Shown one piece after another: positions 59,351-64,000 of a stretch of DNA of 64,000 nucleotides. The translations under genes were made by a program, and so were the position numbers. A model generated the notes under the pieces. The model ran no database searches and was not told where the DNA came from. It was given only the letters and a program-made list of their open reading frames with translations. Source of the stretch: Flagellimonas sediminis. GTDB lineage: Bacteria; Bacteroidota; Bacteroidia; Flavobacteriales; Flavobacteriaceae. The stretch is from contig NZ_JAAAMI010000007.1 of assembly GCF_010500845.1 (NCBI RefSeq), forward strand, positions 62,001 through 126,000, read 5' to 3'. Positions within the stretch are counted from its first letter, which is position 1. The number at the start of each line of letters is the position of its first letter.

Positions 59351-60315
59351 TACAGGATTCCCTCGTTTATAAGGTTATGGATATGGACTACCCCGGCGTA
59401 AGTTTCACCCTCAAAGGCCAAAAGTTGTGAAATGCTCTTTTCCTGGAGCAGTTTCAATGCATTGATGGCCAAGGTTTCCACGTCTACCGTTTTCGGATTG
59501 GAAGTCATGATGTCTTTTGCGGTCAGTCCACTAATATTGTCATATTTACTTAGCATTCTTCGTATGTCCCCATCCGTTACAATGCCTACTACCTTGTTGT
59601 TTTCCATTACGGCTGTAACCCCAAGCATTTTGGAGGATATTTCCACGATCACTTCCTTTACGCTGGTATGGATGTCCACTTGTGGCTTTTCATTGTTCAC
59701 CACAATATCGGCCACCCGTAGATACAGTTTTTTCCCCAAGGCTCCCCCCGGATGGTATTTGGCAAAGTCGGAACTGCTGAAACCCTTCAGTTCCAGAAGG
59801 CAAATAGCGAGGGCATCGCCCATGGCCATTTGGGCCGAAGTGCTGGTAGTCGGGGCTAGATTGTTTGGGCAGGCTTCTTTTTCCACAAAAGTGTTCAAAA
59901 CAAAATCGGCCTGTTTGGCCAAAACAGAATCCATGTTGCCGGTTATCCCGATAAGTTTGTTCTTCCCGATCTTGATAAGCGGTAGCAAAGCTTTTATCTC
60001 GGGCGTGTTCCCACTTTTGGAAAGACAAATGACCACATCGTTCTTTTGAATGGTGCCCAGATCCCCATGAATGGCATCCGCAGCATGCATAAAGATGGCG
60101 GGAGTTCCGGTAGAATTAAGGGTGGCCACTATTTTAGAAGCGATTATGGCACTCTTGCCAACCCCGGATACCACCACTCTTCCCTGCGATTCCAAGATGT
60201 ATTGCACGGCATGGGCGAACTGATCATCAAGCAGTTCGATCAAATTGCCAATGGCCTTGCTTTCAATTTCAAGTGTCCGCTTTGCGATGGATAAAATTGA
60301 CTGAATGTCGCTCAA
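59350..60315 (-). CDS. kdsD: Arabinose-5-phosphate isomerase (KdsD/KpsF)
   Basis: The enzyme turns ribulose-5-phosphate into arabinose-5-phosphate, the first step toward Kdo for LPS. It has 321 residues. The SIS domain (about 35-180) has GRVVVSGVGKSAIIASKIVATLNSTGTPA, HAADAIHGDLG and SKSGNTPEIKALLPLI; two CBS domains follow (VTAVMENNKVVGIVTDGDIRRML and the last 60 residues). The start is TTG 60315; no ATG exists near the N terminus. It is the first gene of an envelope operon. Confidence 0.92.
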   Translation of the reverse strand: MSDIQSILSIAKRTLEIESKAIGNLIELLDDQFAHAVQYILESQGRVVVSGVGKSAIIASKIVATLNSTGTPAIFMHAADAIHGDLGTIQKNDVVICLSKSGNTPEIKALLPLIKIGKNKLIGITGNMDSVLAKQADFVLNTFVEKEACPNNLAPTTSTSAQMAMGDALAICLLELKGFSSSDFAKYHPGGALGKKLYLRVADIVVNNEKPQVDIHTSVKEVIVEISSKMLGVTAVMENNKVVGIVTDGDIRRMLSKYDNISGLTAKDIMTSNPKTVDVETLAINALKLLQEKSISQLLAFEGETYAGVVHIHNLINEGIL

Positions 60316-60425
60316 AGTAAATAACGGATTATCTAATTGTATTCCTAAAAGAATATCTTATCTTTAAGATTACAAAACTAATCAAACTATCTTTTACAGA
60401 CCATTATGGGAGATAGAATACTTCC

Positions 60426-60433
60426 TACTTTTG
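60426..60433 (+). promoter_or_regulatory. -7 element of recQ
   Basis: TACTTTTG, exact match to TAnnTTTG, gives a leader of about 60-65 bases before ATG 60501. Confidence 0.4.
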
Positions 60434-60500
60434 AAGATTGATTAAAATGATTGTATCAATGGCCTTTCAGGTTGCTTGTTATTAATTGAAAAATGCGGAA

Positions 60501-62702
60501 ATGAGCCTAACGAATACCGATTTGCATTCCTCACTAAAAAAATATTTTGGTTTCTCAAAATTTAAGGGGCTTCAGGAAAATGTGATTCAGAATGTTCTGG
60601 ACGATAAGGATACATTTGTGATCATGCCCACGGGCGGTGGAAAATCCCTCTGCTACCAGTTGCCGGCCATTATGAAGGAAGGTACCGCTATTGTAGTATC
60701 CCCATTGATCGCCTTGATGAAAAACCAGGTAGATGCCATTAGGGGCATCTCCGAACAGAACGGTATCGCCCATGTTCTCAACTCCTCGCTCACGAAAACC
60801 GAGATAAAACAGGTGATGGAGGATATTTCCAGTGGCGTCACCAAATTGTTGTACGTGGCGCCTGAATCCTTGACCAAGGAAGAGTATGTGGATTTTTTGA
60901 GAAGCGTAAAACTATCCTTTGTTGCCGTGGATGAGGCACACTGTATTTCTGAATGGGGTCATGACTTTAGACCTGAATATCGTAATCTCAAGGGCATCAT
61001 CAACCGATTGGGAGACGATATTCCCATCATCGGTCTTACTGCTACGGCAACACCCAAGGTTCAGGAAGATATCATTAAAAACTTAGGGATGAGCGATGCC
61101 TTGGTGTACAAGGCTTCGTTTAACAGGCCCAACCTATTTTATGAAGTAAGGCCCAAGACCCAAAATGTAGATGCCGATATTATCCGATTTGTGAAACAGA
61201 ACCAAGGAAAATCGGGTATCATTTATTGTTTGAGCAGAAAACGGGTAGAGGAACTTGCCCAGGTTTTACAAGTGAACGGGGTAAGTGCCGTTCCGTATCA
61301 CGCTGGATTCGATGCCAAGACAAGGGCCAAATATCAGGATATGTTCCTGATGGAAGAAGTGGATGTGGTGGTCGCTACCATTGCCTTCGGTATGGGAATA
61401 GACAAGCCTGATGTTCGCTTTGTGATCCATCATGATATTCCCAAGAGTATCGAGAGCTACTATCAGGAAACCGGCCGTGCCGGCCGTGATGGCGGTGAGG
61501 GACATTGTTTGGCCTTCTACTCCTATAAAGATGTGGAAAAATTGGAAAAATTCATGTCAGGGAAACCTGTGGCGGAGCAGGAAATTGGGAATGCCCTTTT
61601 ACAGGAAATTGTGGCCTATGCCGAAACTTCCATGTCCCGCAGAAAGTTTATTCTCCATTACTTCGGGGAAGAATTTGATGAGGTAAATGGCGAAGGTGCC
61701 AATATGGACGATAATTCCCGAAACCCGAAACCGAAGGAAGAAGCCATGAACGAAGTGGTAAAACTGCTCAGCGTGGTTCGGGATACCAAGGAAAAATTCA
61801 AGACCAAGGAAATCGTAAGGATTTTGGTTGGCAAGACCAATGCAATGATTTCCTCGCACAAGACTGATGAAAAGGAGTTTTTTGGAATCGGGGCAGAAAA
61901 AGAAAAAGCCTACTGGATGGCCTTGGTGAGGCAAGTACTCGTGGCTGGATTGCTCAAAAAGGAAATAGAACGTTATGGCATTTTGCATTTGACCGATGCT
62001 GGGGAGCAATTTCTCGAAAATCCAGAGTCGTTCATGATGACCAAGGATCATATTTATACCGAGGAAGCAACTGATGCTGCTAACCAAATGGGTAGGGCGG
62101 TTGGTGCATCGGCAGATGACAACCTGCTGAAATTATTAAAAGACCTGCGTAAAAATGAGGCCAGAAAAAGAGAAGTGCCACCTTTTGTGGTATTTCAAGA
62201 CCCCTCATTGGAAGATATGTCGCTCAAATATCCGATTACCATGGATGAACTTTTGAACATTCAAGGAGTAGGAGAGGGCAAGGCGAAAAGATATGGTAAG
62301 CCATTTATTGACCTCATTGCCAAATATGTAGAGGAGAACGACATTATAAGACCGGATGACCTAGTGGTAAAAAGCACAGGGGCCAATTCGGGGCTAAAGC
62401 TCTATGTGATCCAAAGCATCGATAGAAAATTACCATTGGACGATATTGCCTCGGCCAAGGGATTGGAACTGCCTGAACTCATCAAGGAAATGGAACAGAT
62501 TGTTTTCAGTGGAACCAAACTTAACATTGGTTACTGGATCGATGAAATTTTGGACGAGGACCAACAAGAAGAAATCCACGACTACTTTTTGGAAGCCGAT
62601 ACCGATTCCATTAAAAAAGCCATTGAAGAGTTTGATGGCAGCTATGATGATGATGAACTACGGTTGTATCGACTTAAATTTATAAGTGAAGTGGCAAACT
62701 AA
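60501..62702 (+). CDS. recQ: ATP-dependent DNA helicase RecQ
   Basis: A 3'-5' helicase for recombination and repair. It has 733 residues. Helicase motifs: MPTGGGKSLCYQLPA (I), VDEAHCISEWGHDFRPEY (II, DEAH), GLTATATPKVQED (III), YHAGFDAKTR, VATIAFGMGIDKPDVRFVIHHD (V) and YQETGRAGRDG (VI). The zinc-binding region is reduced: the four-Cys RecQ-Ct zinc motif is not visible, with CLAFYSYKD and later R-R-K-F-I-L-H-Y-F-G in its place. A winged-helix part and an HRDC domain (MDELLNIQGVGEGKAKRYG) follow, plus a C-terminal extension. ATG 60501 is chosen over TTG 60486. Confidence 0.93.
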   Translation: MSLTNTDLHSSLKKYFGFSKFKGLQENVIQNVLDDKDTFVIMPTGGGKSLCYQLPAIMKEGTAIVVSPLIALMKNQVDAIRGISEQNGIAHVLNSSLTKTEIKQVMEDISSGVTKLLYVAPESLTKEEYVDFLRSVKLSFVAVDEAHCISEWGHDFRPEYRNLKGIINRLGDDIPIIGLTATATPKVQEDIIKNLGMSDALVYKASFNRPNLFYEVRPKTQNVDADIIRFVKQNQGKSGIIYCLSRKRVEELAQVLQVNGVSAVPYHAGFDAKTRAKYQDMFLMEEVDVVVATIAFGMGIDKPDVRFVIHHDIPKSIESYYQETGRAGRDGGEGHCLAFYSYKDVEKLEKFMSGKPVAEQEIGNALLQEIVAYAETSMSRRKFILHYFGEEFDEVNGEGANMDDNSRNPKPKEEAMNEVVKLLSVVRDTKEKFKTKEIVRILVGKTNAMISSHKTDEKEFFGIGAEKEKAYWMALVRQVLVAGLLKKEIERYGILHLTDAGEQFLENPESFMMTKDHIYTEEATDAANQMGRAVGASADDNLLKLLKDLRKNEARKREVPPFVVFQDPSLEDMSLKYPITMDELLNIQGVGEGKAKRYGKPFIDLIAKYVEENDIIRPDDLVVKSTGANSGLKLYVIQSIDRKLPLDDIASAKGLELPELIKEMEQIVFSGTKLNIGYWIDEILDEDQQEEIHDYFLEADTDSIKKAIEEFDGSYDDDELRLYRLKFISEVAN

Positions 62703-63010
62703 TAGTTGCCACTCCACTCACCTGCCGTAATCATGGCAATGATAAATCCAAAATAAAGGATAAACAGCACCAAGTAGACCAAGGACAAGGCCAAGCCAAC
62801 ATAGGCCAAGATCTTTCCTGTTTTTACGTTGCTGTAATCCGTGTAACTTTCAGGACTTTGTAGGTATAACTGATTGGCAGTCTTTGCTTTAACCAATGCA
62901 ATGATGCTAAAAATGGCACCGAAGGGACCGCAACATACCAAGGTGCCGACTATGGAAATGATTCCCATGGTCAGCACAGTACTTGCCCCGGGTAAGGGTT
63001 GTTGGCTCAT
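62699..63010 (-). CDS. CCC-motif membrane protein, copy 1
   Basis: The protein has 103 residues and two helices joined by a cytosolic loop. The first helix carries IISIVGTLVCCGPFGAIFSIIALVKA, the DUF4190-like CCC-motif pattern; the loop has YTDYSNVKTGKILAYVGLALS. Copy 2 starts nine bases upstream and has the same layout, so this is a tandem duplication. It converges on recQ (4-base overlap). Function unknown. Confidence 0.8.
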   Translation of the reverse strand: MSQQPLPGASTVLTMGIISIVGTLVCCGPFGAIFSIIALVKAKTANQLYLQSPESYTDYSNVKTGKILAYVGLALSLVYLVLFILYFGFIIAMITAGEWSGNY

Positions 63011-63018
63011 ATCTTAAA

Positions 63019-63345
63019 TTATTGATATTGTTCTAAAAGTTCTTGCATTTTTTGTGGGTCTTGCAAGGTTTCCCATCCAAAGGTTGAAATGGCCCAAATA
63101 CACATCAATAGGTATAAAACATTCAATACAATACCTATGATGGCCAAAATTCTTCCTGTTTTTACAGTTGATAGACCTTCGTACATATCCGGGTTTTCAG
63201 CATGGAGTTTCATTGCCTTGTTGGCCAAGATCAACGCAATCACACCAAAGATCAATCCAAGTACCCCATAACAACAACAGGTTACAATGGAGATGATTCC
63301 GAAGACCATTATAAGTGTTGCATTTGGAAGTTTTTGTTGTTCCAT
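63019..63345 (-). CDS. CCC-motif membrane protein, copy 2
   Basis: The protein has 108 residues, with the same two-helix layout as copy 1. IISIVTCCCYGVLGLIFGVIALILA carries three adjacent Cys, and the loop has YEGLSTVKTGRILAIIGIVLNVLYLL, aligning with copy 1 through VKTGxILA. It starts 12 bases after the DUF2752 gene, so DUF2752, copy 2 and copy 1 form an operon. Function unknown. Confidence 0.8.
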   Translation of the reverse strand: MEQQKLPNATLIMVFGIISIVTCCCYGVLGLIFGVIALILANKAMKLHAENPDMYEGLSTVKTGRILAIIGIVLNVLYLLMCIWAISTFGWETLQDPQKMQELLEQYQ

Positions 63346-63357
63346 AATTTCAAGTTT

Positions 63358-63675
63358 TTAATTAAAAAGGTTATTCATTTTTAGGATATAACTGACAATG
63401 ATGGTCCCTGCCACCAGTAGCATAAGTACCATTTTTATTTGTTGGGCATATTTGAGTTTCACGAACAAGGTGGTGCTCAAAAAAAGGAGCAACATAATGA
63501 TGGGATAAATGGCGGGATACATTTGGAAAGCGGCCAAAAATTCCCCGTGCAACAAAAGATCTGCCGAACGCTGCATGCCACAACCTGGGCAATCAACCCC
63601 AAACAGTTTTTTGTTGAGGCAAGGCAGCATATAATCCTCTAAACTGAGGGCAAATATGGTTGGTTGTAGGTGCAT
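63358..63675 (-). CDS. DUF2752 membrane protein
   Basis: The product has 105 residues from ATG 63675 and two or three helices. The family motif CPGCGMQRSADLLLHGEFLAAFQMYPAIYP is plain: C-P-G-C-G-x-x-R near residue 30. The frame opens at 63774, but the first 33 residues overlap the divergent gene and a -7-like element at 63693-63700, so ATG 63675 is preferred; ATG 63630 is another option. First gene of the operon with the two CCC-motif proteins. Confidence 0.78.
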   Translation of the reverse strand: MHLQPTIFALSLEDYMLPCLNKKLFGVDCPGCGMQRSADLLLHGEFLAAFQMYPAIYPIIMLLLFLSTTLFVKLKYAQQIKMVLMLLVAGTIIVSYILKMNNLFN

Positions 63676-63722
63676 CTTAGTCTGTAACAGCCGAAAAATA
63701 CTATTATTTTTGTTTACTGGTT

Positions 63723-63730
63723 TAACTTTG
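63723..63730 (+). promoter_or_regulatory. -7 element of the DUF2027/Smr-like gene
   Basis: TAACTTTG, exact match to TAnnTTTG, 28 bases before ATG 63759. Confidence 0.45.
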
Positions 63731-63758
63731 TGGTCATTTTTTTGAACGAACATGGGAT

Positions 63759-64000
63759 ATGGACAAATTTTCAATAGGAGATAGGGCAGAGGTGCTGGAC
63801 GAGGCCATAAAAGGTATTGTGCAACACATTGATGGGGATATGGTGACGTTGGTCACAAAGGATGGTTTCCCAATGAAATACCACGTAAAGGATTTGGTGA
63901 AGGTTCACGGTAAAATTTCAGTCTCCAATTTGGAAGTTTCCCAAATCAAGCAAGAAAAGGAGGTTCCCAAACGGAGAAACACTGTCAATAAAAAGCCAAA
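63759..64000 (+). CDS. DUF2027/Smr-like protein, N-terminal part
   Basis: The gene runs off the right edge; 80 residues are seen. MDKFSIGDRAEVLDEAIKGI, DGDMVTLVTKDGFPMKYHVKDLV and a basic linker (VPKRRNTVNKK) match the N terminus of Bacteroidota proteins with a DUF2027 domain and a C-terminal Smr nuclease-like domain. The Smr domain itself is outside the window, so the call is partly inference. Confidence 0.65.
   Translation, partial: MDKFSIGDRAEVLDEAIKGIVQHIDGDMVTLVTKDGFPMKYHVKDLVKVHGKISVSNLEVSQIKQEKEVPKRRNTVNKKP

Overview
The window is chromosomal DNA from a member of the Bacteroidota, most likely a marine Flavobacteriaceae close to Muricauda/Allomuricauda/Flagellimonas. I infer this from four things. 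One gene encodes a type IX secretion type B sorting domain. The upstream regions carry the Bacteroidota promoter core TAnnTTTG instead of a classical -10 box. Several lineage-typical proteins are present (DUF5606, DUF6686-like, CCC-motif membrane proteins, a SecA of about 1100 residues). Ribosome binding sites are weak and TTG starts are common. The region is dense, ordinary core genome: about 68 genes, no rRNA or tRNA, and no insertion sequence, prophage or CRISPR array that I can see.

Layout. 1-3.7 kb: peptidase T, a secreted protein, pyrD and a LysE-type exporter. 3.7-7.4 kb: HMG-CoA lyase, then an operon of an outer-membrane porin-like barrel, a periplasmic FMN-binding protein with a flavinylation motif and a 4-helix membrane protein, and a divergent DUF6686-like gene. 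Related Fur-family-like dyads sit at both promoters. 7.4-17.2 kb: guaB, thioredoxin, lysA, sucC, an Hsp20 gene behind a sigma-54-like promoter, and uvrB. 17.2-23.5 kb: a T9SS cargo protein, an ABC-2 exporter, an unrecognised protein with kinase-like motifs, and a YejK-type nucleoid protein. 23.5-29.3 kb: heme A synthase, the tRNA genes cca and tsaC, and three glycosyltransferases. 29.5-36.6 kb: dapD, ruvX, def, DUF5606, hexosaminidase, SGNH hydrolase, mazG and a MATE pump.

36.6-41 kb holds what looks like a lipid-linked sugar module: PAP2 phosphatase, GT39-type transferase, flippase-like protein and a DPM-type glycosyltransferase. MeaB and an Ohr/OsmC protein follow. 42.8-46.9 kb: an ECF sigma factor overlapping an unusual membrane anti-sigma candidate and a large secreted coiled-coil/beta protein, then lipoprotein MsrA, and two very small membrane or exported proteins behind a long regulatory region with direct repeats. 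46.9-57 kb: an orphan HisKA_2 kinase, secA, DUF2795, a cobalamin adenosyltransferase, a 51-residue membrane protein, a methyltransferase-like protein that has lost its SAM-binding core, an ABC-F ATPase, DUF4105 and pssA. 57.3-64 kb: an envelope operon (kdsD, tatC, AhpD-like, lptB), recQ, two duplicated CCC-motif proteins with a DUF2752 protein, and the start of a DUF2027/Smr-like gene.

Most genes are housekeeping: amino acid and nucleotide metabolism, protein export, LPS export and tRNA maturation. The most promising unexplained items are the dyad-controlled porin/flavoprotein operon, the kinase-like family at 20.8 kb, the phased dyads before the Hsp20 gene, and the small-gene locus at 46.3-46.9 kb. 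All functional calls rest on reading motifs by eye; no database search was run.
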